Assembly (NCBI GenBank): GCA_000827325.1
Contig: KN832892.1
Coordinates: forward strand, 372,001 to 436,000
Source: Oidiodendron maius Zn
Taxonomy: Eukaryota; Ascomycota; Leotiomycetes; Myxotrichaceae
Reading direction: 5' to 3'
DNA: 64,000 bases
Under the pieces are notes generated by a model. That model did not search any database. It was given only the letters and a program-made list of their open reading frames with translations, and was not told the DNA's origin. Shown here in pieces: positions 9,514 to 21,368 of this stretch (its first letter is position 1; each line of letters begins with the position of its first letter). A program made the translations under genes and the position numbers.

Positions 9514-12100
9514 TCGGAAGGCGGTGTTATTGGTGAGGATAGAGACGATTTGGAGAGGAGGATATGAGGAAGGGGAGGGTGAGGATGCTGATTTGAATGC
9601 CGTGCAAAAACAACGGAATCACGAACTTATTATATAGCCAGAGATGCCCAACGAAGGACCTGAATAAAACCTAGACATCGTGATAGCTGAGCCGCCTATT
9701 GGCCGACGAGAGGCCCGTTGATTCTGGCATCCTTTAGGATTTCTGCAAACAAGCTTTGCCGCGCATATTTAAAGAAGTCTAAATAACTATGCCTGTTCAA
9801 CAGGGGTATTGCATCGCACATTGGCCAGCTGCTGGCCACTTGGGAAGATGCTTAGATCTACTTGGGGGGCGGTGGACCTGCGGCCCTGAAAGTTTTTGCG
9901 GCTGTGGCGCGCGCAGCAAAAATACTGTTTTAGGCTACCGCTAAACTTTAAGGCTTAGATCACGCCTTCTGCTCTCGTATTGGCAGTGGCTCTACCTGTT
10001 ACAGCTATGTTGCAGGGCAAGCCCATATTGAGCCCGAATCCTCCCCAGCCACAAGATCTCACTTGATCTGGAAGCTCCATTCGCGTTGATGAGCTTTCCA
10101 GACAAGCCTTGCTCGCTAGAGGCTTACTGTACCTGGTGTGGCCAGCCCCGGGTTACGCCCCAGGGGGTAAAACACGACATGCTGGTATTATTAGAATGTT
10201 AAGGTTACCTGCTCTGTAGTCCGCGCCATGATCCTTTGGGATCGCGACATTAAAGGAACGCGCCTGAAGCTCTCCGCACTACGTAACTTCTCAGTTGCAG
10301 TTGCGGTCACGTGATGCACTTTATCTCTTGATCATGGGATATCTCCTTTGAACTACATTATTTAGCTAGAAAGCCTCATCTCTTTTAACTAGGGGCTGTA
10401 ATACGAGTATTTCTACGAGTATAAAGCTTACTTTATATAATTGACTTAATTCTGTAGAGGCTACCCTCTAAACCCCCGGTTCTCGCTCTATGCTCGTGTG
10501 ATGTAAAGTTCAGAACAAAGTTGTCAAGCTTGATCGCGCAGCCGACAGATTACCTGGGTAAAGCAGTCGGAAGGTTGGAAACTCACAAGGGATAATCCAG
10601 CGCCTATTCCATTGATCAAGAAATTAATAAAGCGACGAGGAATAACTTTAAGTTCGCCCGTCTTCTTGTAGCCAATCACTAGTCTATTATCAGCTTTATC
10701 TGCATTGAATTGATCAAGTGAGCTCACTCTGATCAGCGATATCTTCCCCCAATGTCTGCTTAATCTTAGGGACTTTATCTGTTGACACAGTCGTGCTAGC
10801 ATTTGCAGCCGCATAGACGCTCTTCGTGAGTTGATAATAATCCTAACCCCGCGCTAAGATCCTTTGGCGATTGAGAGCTAGGGAGCAGGTCTCAATTTTC
10901 TTCCTTACATTTGTCTGGTTTGCAGTACGTTGGATTTTCGAAGCCTTGTTTCTCTGCAATATTCCATTATCCATCCACTCAGGCTTCGGCCCGTATCCGT
11001 GACATTCTAACTGATAGGAAAATGCGTGTAGAGCAAAGGGCGAGTCTCGTAGTATTTATTCCCGCGGACTCGGTTTGTCCAGCGGCCATACAGGCTTCGT
11101 GTGGCTTGATACAGGAGCATTCTACATAAAGCATACCAATGAAGGGAATACTAAGTGAAGAGAACAGGACTTACAATTTACAAGAGTCGTAGTCATGCTG
11201 AATAGCACAATTTGCGATGTTTATGTCACGGTCCAGAGTTTTAATCGTATTTAGGAAGAGGAATAAAACTATGAGCGAGAAGAGATCCAAATCACATTAT
11301 GCATAATACAAGCTTGCGATAGTAGAAGTTATGAATAGGAATACAAAGCAAAATAGATGTCAGCTAAAGCTTTATAGATTATCCTCAGCAATAAGTTAAG
11401 TTAAGTTTAACTGAACACGTTACGCGCATCCATTCTCATGTTCCTGGTGGCGATAAGTATACGGCGCTATACTGGAATGCCAAAGGAATGACAGTCTGAG
11501 ATTAATCGGGGTCCGGCGCAGCAACGAGGTCCAAACCCAAACCAGAATGCCTCAGTAAGTAGTTGCAGGCTATGCTCCCTGTCAAATTAAGGAGGACAAG
11601 CTTGTAGTCCACTAGTTATTAAATTCTTTAATATTTTCTAACTTTAAGTATAATCCTCCATATAGAATAATAAAGACATAGAATAGAAAGAATAGTTCTA
11701 AAGCGACAACTTTAAAATACGTCGTTTGTACTCTCTATAAAAGCATATTATTCAATTGGAGAAAGTTAAGAATTTATATAAAACTCTTTAAGATTAGTAA
11801 TTTTAGATTAACGTTTAGTTGAATACTCTACGCGCTCTCTCTCTGTTCGAAGCTCCTTCTCTCCAAGTATGATAGGGGTACCCAACGCCGAGATGAAGGC
11901 TTATAATGAGGAATTATACATCAGGCTCTGAATTGCTGGTTGATCTCTGCGGTGATCGTTTAAGAAGATGAGACAAGATTGCAGGTTTGTCTAAGCAGCT
12001 AGTCGTCGACAATTCTAGCTAAGAGAGTTCTCTGCCTTTGTAGATCCAGAGATATGTTGCCTTCCTGCAGAGCTACTACTAATCCCACCATACCTGTCAC
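9514..12100. other. Intergenic, degraded sequence; no supported gene
   Basis: Promoter side of the repeat-peptide gene, followed by about 2.5 kb without a recognisable coding region. A 96-codon minus frame at 10524-10814 and a 72-codon plus frame at 10911-11129 match nothing I know. AT-rich stretches at 11380-11440 and 11600-11850 share a degenerate direct similarity (a taa-gttta-ctgaa-c-c-acgcgc pattern), perhaps decayed repeats. Confidence 0.35.
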
Positions 12101-12139
12101 AATGCACGCCGTCGACTTCACCGCTGACGAGCTCTGCAG

Positions 12140-12715
12140 CTAGGTGGCAGCGGTGCTTGAGGCGGCTCCAGCGCTACCCGTTCCTGTAGAGTCCGTATCG
12201 GGGAGATTCGAACCAGGGGCGAGCGGGATGGAGGGGTTGATAAGGTTCATGAGCGTCTTGACGCTGCTATCGGGGTCGTTATAGAGCGTGGCGGTTGTGT
12301 TGTGGAGATCCAAGGCCAGGGAGCTGACCATATTCGTTGGGATATAGGCTAGGGCGAGAGTGGTGATGTAGTGCAGACGAGCGGTCGTGTTAAGGGGGGC
12401 CAGACTCTCCATGACGACCTGATCGGAGTTTAGTCCCAGACCATGAGCTAGACCCTCGGGGAGCCACATGAAGATCTGGGCCGACGAGACGGGGTTCGCG
12501 ATGATGAACTGGTAGTTCAAGGGCCCGAGGAAACCAATCTGGATCAGGGTCGAGTCCGCGGGAGCACTGACCGGCCCGTTTGGAGGGCTCAGCGTCGGCA
12601 GCAGACCGGCTGTGGTTATAGAAGACGAGGTCGACGTCGACGTTGCCGACGTAGAGCTCCCGCTGGCGATGGCTGCAAGAGCGATGGAGCCGATGAGAGC
12701 TGACTGCGAGCGCAT
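12140..12715 (-). CDS. Ser/Thr-rich secreted or cell-surface protein, stop codon before a possible membrane segment
   Basis: The ATG at 12715 gives a signal peptide (M-R-S-Q-S-A-L-I-G-S-I-A-L-A-A-I-A-S-G). A Ser/Thr-rich stretch follows, then a globular ectodomain with the pattern Q-I-G-F-L-G-P-L-N-Y-Q-F-I-I-A-N and Y-N-D-P-D-S-S-V-K-T-L-M-N-L-I-N-P-S-I-P-L. I recognise this only as a type of fungal surface protein that usually continues into a transmembrane helix and short cytoplasmic tail. Here a TAG at 12140-12142 ends the frame. Sequence beyond the stop in the same frame encodes a hydrophobic stretch (A-V-K-S-T-A-C-I-V-T-G-M-V-G-L-V-V-A-L). CAG-to-TAG would explain this. The gene may be truncated or may now yield a soluble form. 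An ATG at 12781 would add 22 residues and is less likely. Confidence 0.6.
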   Translation of the reverse strand: MRSQSALIGSIALAAIASGSSTSATSTSTSSSITTAGLLPTLSPPNGPVSAPADSTLIQIGFLGPLNYQFIIANPVSSAQIFMWLPEGLAHGLGLNSDQVVMESLAPLNTTARLHYITTLALAYIPTNMVSSLALDLHNTTATLYNDPDSSVKTLMNLINPSIPLAPGSNLPDTDSTGTGSAGAASSTAAT

Positions 12716-12781
12716 TCTGACGGAAGAGGACCAGAGGCTGCGCGCGGGGTGGGAGAACCGGATGGGTGTAGTTGAAGTCAA

Positions 12782-14319
12782 AGATCCTCGCCTGGAAGGT
12801 CAGCGAGCGATGGCGGATTGCGATGCAGAGATGGGCGGATTTGCCAGGGTTAATGAGATGAACGAATGTACTTGACAAAGACGTCAAATGAGAGGATCTG
12901 AGGAGCGTTGAGGTTAGCGATGGCCTGAAGTTGGGTTGTTGCGCATATAATTATGCTATGGATGGCTTAGATCTGGTCGAGCGACTGGGCGATTGCGAGT
13001 GAATTGATCGGTCGCGCAATGGTCCAGCATCCATCCTCCATGATCCATCTCCAAATTCAAGTCGACTCACCTTGGGGATTACAATATGGCGTGCAGCGAT
13101 GGAAATAGGCGGGCTCAAATGAGTGGTGATAAAAACCGTCGGCGGTAGGCAAAGCAAACGAGGAGTCTTATATGTAAGTTTATACGGTAGGACGTAGATC
13201 TAAGTGGCCCGTAAAGTTAGTGCGCATGCCCAATCCTGACAGAAGAGAGCCATTAATCGCCAGTTACAATGACTTCTAACGGCAGTATTATTTTTGTGGG
13301 ACCATCTAACTCTTATGCCTTATCCCCAGGGGCATTTTTAGTTAAGTTTCATCCAGTGCCGAGCACATTCTTGTTATTGTCTAGTTTTTACCGTAGTGCT
13401 ATTATACAAAGGCCAGTCCAAGTTCAATCAATTAGTATCCATACTACAGTGTAGTATCCAAAGTAAATACAACACTCGCTGACTTTCCATCGGCCCGAAT
13501 CCATTGGGATGCAATATTGGTTATTCGGGGACGCCGATGACAGTTCTCCTCTCTTCTAGCATCGAGCTCCCATTGTCAAAGCTATTCAAACTCTCATTAT
13601 AAGTTTGGTCAGAGTTCCAGATTCTAGTTAACAAGTAAGCCTAACTTAGAAGTGTTATCTGCAATAATATCAACTCATTATACTTCTATAATCGCTATTG
13701 CGTCCGTACTTCACGGTGGCGGAATGTTATCACACAGGAGGTGGCAAAATACCTATAATGGTCTTGACGTAAGCCTTGCTCCTTAATATACTTCTTTTTA
13801 ATGGCCACCTTAAGCTGTGAGCTAAAGCCTCGTTCGCAGTGGCTCGCTCGCCTATCACAGTAGTATACGCCAATTTTGATCTCTAGTTACAAACATCAAG
13901 GTCGCAGCTGTATAACTCGGTAATGAGGCATCTGAGATGCTCATTCTGTGTCGTATTCATATTAAATTCCGCTCTTCCTCCTGCTTCTCTACAAATCTAT
14001 TACAGAACTTTCCCTTCATGTTATATATCCATAATAGCCCGCGGCTGCCTCTCTGAGATCCCGACGAGTTTGTGAACTTTCCTAGAGTCTGTGCGCCTTC
14101 AGCATCAAGATATTGGTACTACTGCTATTTATTGGGGTTGTTGTAGCCCGCGAGAAAAAGAGAGATGATTTCTTGCGTGAAAGAACAAATGGAAAACTGG
14201 AGACGAATTAATGTTAAAAGATCTGAATGTATTTTCAGATCCTTGTCATAATGAAATAACTGGTTAAATTACTCTATATTTAAAACACGCTTAGTTGAAG
14301 TTGAAGTAAGGGATTCTAA
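12782..14319. other. Intergenic; no gene seen
   Basis: No recognisable gene on either strand. Short open frames only, the longest being shadows near 13000. Confidence 0.4.
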
Positions 14320-14583
14320 TACGAAATACGGCGACAAAAGCCATGTCAGTACGTTAGACAGGGGAGCAGTTCCTGGCTTTTTGGAACAGCAACAGTTACA
14401 GTGCACTAACTAAATGCTTTAGTGATCGCCACGGGCTCTATGCGCTATAAAATTAGGGCTTACAAGCCTGTAGCCTACTAAATTTATAGTGAATTTGGCT
14501 GATTGGAAACTCGTAAGCAAGACTAGTCGCTTACCTTATTATGACAAACCCTGTCTAGCGTCCTGGACGCGCCGTATTTCGTA
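14320..14583. mobile_element. MITE, family M1, copy A
   Basis: A 264-bp element bounded by tacgaaatacggc and gccgtatttcgta, with TA at both ends as expected for a Tc1/mariner-type target duplication. The inner arms also pair: cagtacgttagacaggg against ccctgtctagcgtcctg. It matches the element at 17066-17326 in opposite orientation over its whole length, including actaaatgctttagtgatc and taagcaagactagtcgc. It has no coding capacity. Confidence 0.82.
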
Positions 14584-15035
14584 TAAAAGCGTAGCTAAGA
14601 GGCGAAGCTCTCTCTCGCGTCTAAACCTCAAGAGGGTCTTGTTGCGAGTCTCAGGTGCCATCATACGCGTAGAGAAGGGAGAGTGGACACGCACTCCTGC
14701 AGGCAGTGGCTGCTGGAGCCAGCTCAGTGGCGCTTTGTGGAAGGAGGGTGGCCTTCTTAAAATATCACACATTTGACATAAGTTACAACTCCCCAAAATA
14801 TCAGGTGTTTTACATACAAGGATAGTTTGAAGGAAGATGAAGAACATCGATCCAAATACTCTATAATTAATCTCTTAGAAATAGGAAGATTTTAACAACA
14901 ATATAAAGCCTTACATCTTCCCCTGGACATCGCTGATAAAAAAAATAACAATTAAAACGGGCATGCTCTTACCTTTGCCCATTTGCTCCTTCATTTCCCA
15001 AGATTCTTTACCATCACTGTTCTTTTGATTTTAAA

Positions 15036-15578
15036 ATGCGTTCTTCTCTCATTGTTACCACACCTGCTCTTCTAGGCACTGCGCTGGCTCAAGTCTGCAA
15101 CAGCCAGGTTCTTAGTGACTGCACACTTGCGAACTGGATGGCTGATGCAGTGAGTAGTAGGTTAATACAACTCCATAAATTTTTTACTAAATCTAATAAG
15201 ACCCTTATAGAGTTTCAACCTACTCATCCAGGGTGGGACACATACTACGATCAGTTCTTCTCGACAAATCTTGTGGCCACGTTCAACTCGACTCATTATA
15301 ATTTCACCACATTCAAAGCATTGTATGGCGAGGTCTATCAACTCGTCTCTGCCGAATTTAAAGACTTCCAAATAAACATAACAAATGCCGTTGGTGTGCC
15401 TGATCCAGGAACAAAGGGGGGCAGAGTGTACGCGCTTGGGATCGAGGGAGGGCATTTGAAATCAACCGGTGCCCTTGTTCTCGCGACAGATGGAACATTC
15501 GCGCAGATCAATGATGTAGGATCTGGTGTCTTGCAGATTGTGGAAATGCGAGAAAGCAACAACTTTCCCACCGCATAA
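15036..15578 (+). CDS. Small secreted protein, possibly NTF2/SnoaL-like fold
   Basis: The ATG at 15036 starts a signal peptide (M-R-S-S-L-I-V-T-T-P-A-L-L-G-T-A-L-A, then Q-V-C-N-S). An in-frame intron at 15150-15200 (51 bp, GTGAGT...AAG) is likely. Removing it joins M-A-D-A to T-L-I-E-F-Q-P-T-H-P-G-W-D and leaves about 163 residues. The middle part (P-G-W-D-x-Y-Y-D-Q-F-F-S-x-N-L-V-A-T-F-N-x-T and F-K-A-L-Y-G-E-V-Y-Q-L-V) and the alternating strands of the C-terminal half suggest an NTF2-like cone fold, but I cannot identify the family firmly. No catalytic residues can be assigned. It lies between the two M1 MITE copies. Confidence 0.65.
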   Translation: MRSSLIVTTPALLGTALAQVCNSQVLSDCTLANWMADAVSSRLIQLHKFFTKSNKTLIEFQPTHPGWDTYYDQFFSTNLVATFNSTHYNFTTFKALYGEVYQLVSAEFKDFQINITNAVGVPDPGTKGGRVYALGIEGGHLKSTGALVLATDGTFAQINDVGSGVLQIVEMRESNNFPTA

Positions 15579-17065
15579 TCTAGCCGGCAGGCTATAAGAT
15601 TCAAAGATGGAAGAGATTCGGATTCGTCAGTCCAGTCTAGCATCCTTCATAGCCACTGTAAGAGCAATTTTCTGACTCTGAAGTCATGTCAATAGCGGCG
15701 GTTTAAGTATATAGACAGAGTTCTAGGCGAAAAGTCCTCAAAAGTCGTTATTCCGCGTTCTAGTCCCGACCATCTTATGCTATCAATATGCTTAGAACAC
15801 GATGCACACCTAGAGTGACCTTCTGCAAGATCTCCCCTAGCACAAGGTAATGTATCTTTAGTATATGACTATAGGTTAGGTTTTAAGACATTATAGAGAA
15901 AGAGAACTTGGCTCACTTATTAATATTTAAAGACGCATCAGCGTACGAAGATCAATGAACGCCGCCTTGGGTTGCCTCCAATGAAAACTCGTAAGATCAT
16001 GCGTCGCTTGGTCCAAGGCTAGCCGTTCAGCTGTGATCTTTCGTTCGCTCATCGAAACAAGGTTGTTGGGGTATCGCCACTCACGTTTCTACGTAGCTAA
16101 ACTGAACATTTCTCTTAAGCCTTGCGGCACAATAATCCAGACAACACAGGCGCATTTCCTTAATTATATAGCGTGCTTGCGTTTCACCATCATCAATGTT
16201 CTGACGATTACCTTGACGGAGATCGCGTTGGTTCATAGGGCCGACTTCGGGGTTGCCGAACTTTGCACTATGCAAGAGGTCCCTTCCAAAGGAATCTGTG
16301 CCCGCTGCAAGGGAATCACTCACCGTTAACACTTCTGGCCCGCCACAGCCCAGTGGCGTAGTCCACAGCATACAGGAGACTCCTCAGCCTTGTATCCCTG
16401 CAAGGTGGTAAGAACCCTAAACCGGAGGACTCTAGTCTTGATCGATATATTTTGCATCCTTAGAAATATTTCAGAAGAGCTGCGAGCTGGCCTGAAGCAT
16501 TCATTTTATAATCTCATTTACGATTTATGACCGACTAATGACACAAACCACAAATTCTCCATGATACCTACAATGGTCTGTGGAAGGCTGTCAGCAGAGC
16601 TGAGATCAGGAGACTGGCGACATGCCTGTCGGTCGATGTATGAGAACTGCTGACCAGTGAGTGAGAGGCGGGGCCACACGGAGTAGGGGAGCAGCAATCA
16701 GGACTGACAGGGAGGGATTCTTTAATCAGCGCAGTCTGCTGTTAGTCTGTCTGTAGAGGGGACTCACTCTCCAATCATAGGGGTTCTAAAGAGAAACTCG
16801 CCAGGTTTTCTCTTTGGAGTCAAGGCTCGACCCAATCAAACGGCGTATTTCGAATTCTGAAACGAGGAGGGGTAATCAGAGAATCACCGCGGACCCATTT
16901 CTGGTTGGACCAGAGATATCGGCCATACTCAAAATAGACCGTGCCCACAAGGTTAACGGAACAGAAGAGGCCACGTAATTTGGGTTAGTCCGTGCGCTTT
17001 TCTTGCTGATTGGCCGGTCGATGTCCTCTTTTCAATTTCCCATAGGTAGATCACATCGCCTCTTA
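15579..17065. other. Intergenic; no gene seen
   Basis: About 1.5 kb without a recognisable gene. Overlapping 96-98-codon frames on opposite strands at 16033-16371 have no family resemblance. Confidence 0.4.
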
Positions 17066-17326
17066 TATGAAATATGGTGACAAAAGTTATCAGTACGCTA
17101 GACAGGGTTTGCCCTACTGTAGTAGGTATGCGACTAGTCTCGCTTACGAGTTGCCAAGCAACCAAGCTCACTGTAAATTTAGTGAGCTACAGGCTTATAA
17201 GCCTTAATTTACTAGCATATGGAGCCCATAATGATCACTAAAGCATTTAGTCAGTGCGCTGTAATCGTCTTAGGAACTGCTTCCCTGTTTAGCGTACTGA
17301 CATGATTTTTGTCCCCGTATTTCGTA
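17066..17326. mobile_element. MITE, family M1, copy B (inverted relative to copy A)
   Basis: A 261-bp element with TA at both ends. Left arm is tgaaatatggtgacaaaag, right arm ends ttttgtccccgtatttcg, and inner arms cagtacgctagacaggg / ccctgtttagcgtactg pair. Its reverse complement aligns with copy A end to end. The left arm carries several C-to-T differences from the right arm (gaaatatgg against gaaatacgg). It sits about 185 bp upstream of the GNAT gene start. Confidence 0.82.
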
Positions 17327-17510
17327 TTTCGTAGCATTCTGCTTTCCGTCCAGATCCACATCAACTCAACCGACTTCAACAAGTTTCGCAATTTTCTGCC
17401 AAGTTCTTGCAAATCCCTTGCTACAACGTTTCCTCACGTGTGAAAAGTGCTATCCTGAAAACGCGTATTCTAATCATTTGCATCTCAACTAAAGAATACG
17501 CTCTTGAGAA

Positions 17511-18155
17511 ATGGGCTCCCTAAAGGAATGTTTACCTCAACGACTGCAGACGACTCGATTGTTTCTGGAACTCTTTGACAATTCCGATGCACACTATACA
17601 TGTTTTTTTGAAGCTATGAATAGCAAAACAGCCCACACAACAATGGGTGATTTCGGAATCCGCACTCGGCCGCAGTTTGATAGTCTGAGGAAAGCAACCC
17701 GTTTATACCCACAGGTCTGCCAAGGTAGACATATCGATACAGACATCATCTATTTCGTAAGATTGAAGGAGGAGCCTCAGCCTTTGATCGGGCTTGTCTC
17801 ATTGGGTCAAAGAAGCCAGGTAGCGCCGCCTGATATGGGATGGGCAATTCTTGAAAAGTACTTTGGACATGGTTATGCTCCCGAAGCAGCAAAAGAACTC
17901 CTCCGCCTGTGCCAAGAAGTCATTGGCATCGAGGAAATGATTGCTTGGCCGGGGGAGAGCAATTTGGGGAGTATCCGCACGGCGCAAAAGGTCGGATTCG
18001 TTGATGGAGGCTCTATTCTCAATGAGGACGGAACCCGACATTCTATTTATGTCCTGCCGGGGATGAAAATCAACAGCGATTTAGTTTTGACGTTCTGGGG
18101 TGACCGTAAGGAAGAGGGAGGTGGCCAAGACACCTTAGTCGGGAAAGAACATTAG
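17511..18155 (+). CDS. GNAT-family N-acetyltransferase (RimJ/RimL type)
   Basis: A single-exon 214-residue protein of the Acetyltransf_3 type, which moves an acetyl group from acetyl-CoA to an amine on a small molecule or protein N-terminus. The acetyl-CoA loop is visible as D-M-G-W-A-I-L-E-K-Y-F-G-H-G-Y-A-P-E-A-A-K-E-L-L around residues 108-131, and the later N-L-G-S-I-R-T-A-Q-K-V-G-F segment is the usual motif B. The N-terminus (L-Q-T-T-R-L-F-L-E-L-F) fits the family start, supporting the ATG at 17511. The protein is probably cytosolic, with no signal or membrane segment. The substrate is unknown. The Gly/Glu-rich C-terminal tail of about 20 residues is extra. Confidence 0.82.
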   Translation: MGSLKECLPQRLQTTRLFLELFDNSDAHYTCFFEAMNSKTAHTTMGDFGIRTRPQFDSLRKATRLYPQVCQGRHIDTDIIYFVRLKEEPQPLIGLVSLGQRSQVAPPDMGWAILEKYFGHGYAPEAAKELLRLCQEVIGIEEMIAWPGESNLGSIRTAQKVGFVDGGSILNEDGTRHSIYVLPGMKINSDLVLTFWGDRKEEGGGQDTLVGKEH

Positions 18156-20034
18156 AATATTGAGTAAAACTGAAATACTCCCAGACTGCGTGACGTTTGG
18201 CATAGATTTCTTTTACAGTCCATATCATTCATAGCCCTGTTTTGAATCTTATTATCATTCATGGCCTTGTTTTCAACGTAATATGATTCGTAGCCCCGTT
18301 TTCAATTTGCTACACTTGAGGCTTCTGGATCTCGTTATGAAATCTGCATAGCGACAAGGTTACTGCCATCAGGGCTTCTAGTATCGCTGCTGGTGTCTTT
18401 TTGAATTGCTGAATTAGGTAGAATTGAAACTGTATTATTATTAACTTAGGCTTTGTATAAGGCACATGCTACTCTCATCCTCTTATTTCCATATCTAGGA
18501 CACAATTCTAGTTCCATACCCTTAGCTTGTAAGCACGCCCAAAATTCATCAGATGCCATGGGTACTGCAGCTTCTTTAGCTCCCTCTACAGTCCTGGAAG
18601 CTATCTTTATAAAGGAAACTCGAAGACGTGGCATTAATAGTAGTAGTGATACGAGCTTTAATAGGTGAGTTTGGTTATGTGATTATAACTTATCAATCAA
18701 AGGCAGCTAGGATTGTAAACGGCTCTGACCTACACATAAAAGTCGCAATACTTGTATCTAGTACCTCGTAACTACGCGTCATTACTACAGCAAGGAGTAA
18801 CCAGAGGAATTATGTGCCAAACTGAGAAGCATAATTATTGGAATACTAGGGGATATTTCTATGAATTTTGCGAGTATTTTGTCGTACGCGTCGTACTCTG
18901 AAGTTTACGTAAGAAGGATCCGAATTTTGTGTGATCCAAAGACACGGAGGCATACGCAATACAGGTGGAGGAGCTAATATGATTAACGGCAGGGGAGCTT
19001 CTGATTGAAAAGCTGATAGGGAATAGGGATAATGCGGCATGAACAGGAAAGTGAAGCGTAATAAGTTGTGAAATGTAAGACTTAGGACAATTAAAATTGG
19101 GAGAGGATAGTATTCTCTTGTAAGATAAGTTTACAGGCTAGAGTCTATTTAGACATCCTTTCGAGTCACCGAAGGAACCCTCCTTCTCGTTAATTGCGCT
19201 AACGAGAGTGGGCCTAAAGCGGTCCTTCCACGGCATTTCGTTACAGCGTCGTTTACTCCCTGGATTGCTGTGCCCCAGGGCCAGTTTCAGGCCCGATGCT
19301 TTGGTGATGCAAGGATGTTTAGCTCCATTCATAACGATGGGTTAAATAGCATTTGTGAGGCACAGGCCCAACCTGAGCAAGGGTTCTTAAGCTTAGGGAA
19401 GCAACAAAATACAGATGTCAAGGCTCCCAAACAAGAAGTCTCCCAGTGCGCATCCAACGCGCAGGGTGATCTTGAAAATCTCGAACCATTTGGACAAATC
19501 AAAAGCAGCAAAATGATCCAAGCATGTAATAATCCCGAGAATCTTCAATCCAAAACCGTGGGACCAAACCTTGCCACGACATCTTGAATCTGATGATATC
19601 AGCATCGCGATTCTCTGCATCTGTTCCGTAGTCGGGCCTCGTAGGTCGCATTTAAAAGTTCGTTCGGTTTGGGACACCTTATTCGGAGCCGGTGATAGTC
19701 ACAAAACGTGAAGTGAACGGGAATAGAAAGCTAGACTTACTTATTTTGGGATACGCTAGTCAGTGGCACATCCTATGGTAATCATTACTTATCCGAAAAC
19801 CAAAGTCTCGAGGATTTATGCGATAATAAGTGTTGGTTGATTGGAATGCACTCCTGGAACCCGTCGTATTTCGCGTCGTGCGGTAAAATTAACGGCCTAC
19901 CCAGAACTCTATACGATCTGCGACCACGACGAGGCGTCAGCACGGACAAAATAAATATAAATTTCTCCCCGCTCCATGGAAATCAAACTGTGCTCCTCCT
20001 ACATACGTTTTGCTTTCTTCTCAAATCCATCATA
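18156..20034. other. Intergenic; no supported gene
   Basis: No recognisable gene. Opposite-strand frames at 19270-19587 and 19393-19677 overlap, and neither resembles a known family. A 62-codon minus frame at 18446-18634 may be transposon debris. Confidence 0.35.
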
Positions 20035-21368
20035 ATGTTGTCACCAAACACCGCAACGTTGACTACCTCTTTCCTCGTTGCCACGACCTCGCTCGGTGCT
20101 TCTCTCGTACTCACCGCCCTTGCTATCAGCTTCACAAGCCCCGCGTCTCTTTTCCGACCGGCGCTGCTTCCTTTGCATCTCTACCTCACATACATCACCT
20201 GGTCATACACGCGAAAATTCCAAGACCTGACTCTAGGTCCATTTTTCATCGGGACACAAGGCGGCTTTATCTTGCAGTACATCGAGTGTGTACTGATCAA
20301 CAATTGGGCATACGAAGCCCAGGGCCCAACCTCCACTAGGGCCGGACTTGCCCCAGTCAAGAGAAGCGGCGAGAAAGACAGATCAAGGACTCAAGCAGGA
20401 TTCGTTGAGCGGTTTAACTTTGGCTTCTGGATCGCATCGCAGACTCGATATCCCGCAACAAAATGGCCGGTGAAAAACATTCCACCCTTCTCGACGACGG
20501 ACAGTGGCTTTGTTCCCAATAAACGCGCATTTCTCATACAACGGCTAATGAAAGCGGTTGTTTATACTCTGATTCTTGACTTCATGAGCCTTGGAAATGA
20601 CACCGGAAATGATAATGCAGAATTATTTCCTTCGAGCCATATTGCATTCTTTACGCGCCTACCGGATGTTTCGATGCAAGAAATTGGTCTGAGAATTTTG
20701 ATGGCAATAATGCCCTGGGTTGTCCCGTACTTTATGCTGGACTTATTTTACTGTGTCGCTGGGATCAGCGCGATCATGATTGGCGTTACGAGTGTAGAGC
20801 AGTGGCCGCCGTTTTTTGGCCAATTGACGCGCTGTACCTCGATTCGCAAGTTTTGGGGGTATGTATTGACACCCTCTAAAGAGGTCTTTTATCATGACTG
20901 ATATGCTCACTTTTGTGCCATAGGGAAGTATGGCATCAGACCATGCGGCGTCGTGCGGGTTCGCCTGCCAATTTTATTACCTATAAGGTTCTTGGATTGC
21001 GGAAAGGCGGTATCGTTGGCCGCTATACTTGCATTCTCCTCACCTTCTCCATTACTGGGGCTCTTCACATCTGGATCGATATGGGCTTTGGTATTCCATG
21101 GCTTGAGTCTGGTTCAATGAGATTTTTCTGCATCCAGACAATCGGGATCATGATTGAGGATGCTGTACATGCAATGTTTAAGTCTGTAGTAGGTAGCAAG
21201 GAAGGCAAAAGGAATGGAGTGGTTAATGTGTTGGGGTTTCTGTGGCTTTTGGCTTGGATGTCGTGGTCAATGCCTGTCTGGATTTTCCCATCAATTCAAA
21301 GAAACACTGGAATGAAGCTATTGCCATTTAGTTTGCTTGGCATATTTATAAAACTCTGGAGAGTATGA
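20035..21368 (+). CDS. Wax-synthase-domain membrane acyltransferase
   Basis: Two exons, 20035-20858 and 20924-21368, with a 65-bp intron (GTATGT...TAG), encode about 422 residues. Several hydrophobic helices span both halves. The exon join creates F-W-G-E-V-W-H-Q-T-M-R-R (W278-H279-Q280), the signature block of fungal wax-synthase/MBOAT-like acyltransferases, with H279 the likely active residue. The second exon then gives the usual G-A-L-H-I-W helix. Family members, including several terpenoid acetyltransferases of fungal biosynthetic clusters, transfer an acetyl or fatty acyl group from CoA to a hydroxyl on a lipid or terpenoid in the ER membrane. The start at 20035 is chosen because the frame upstream encodes no membrane or conserved sequence. 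No P450 or terpene synthase is adjacent, so the substrate is open. Confidence 0.82.

Noticed and set aside
11380-11850. Possible direct-repeat pair of AT-rich segments
   Set aside because: The similarity is short and degenerate and may only reflect base composition.
12390-12887. 165-codon minus frame overlapping the surface-protein gene
   Set aside because: It is the same strand in a different frame, without signal peptide or domain. The overlapping frame has both signal peptide and family-like ectodomain.
3802-21368. A triterpenoid biosynthetic cluster linking the cyclase and the acyltransferase
   Set aside because: There are no P450s, dehydrogenases or transporters between them. The 14 kb hold repeats, relics and unrelated genes.
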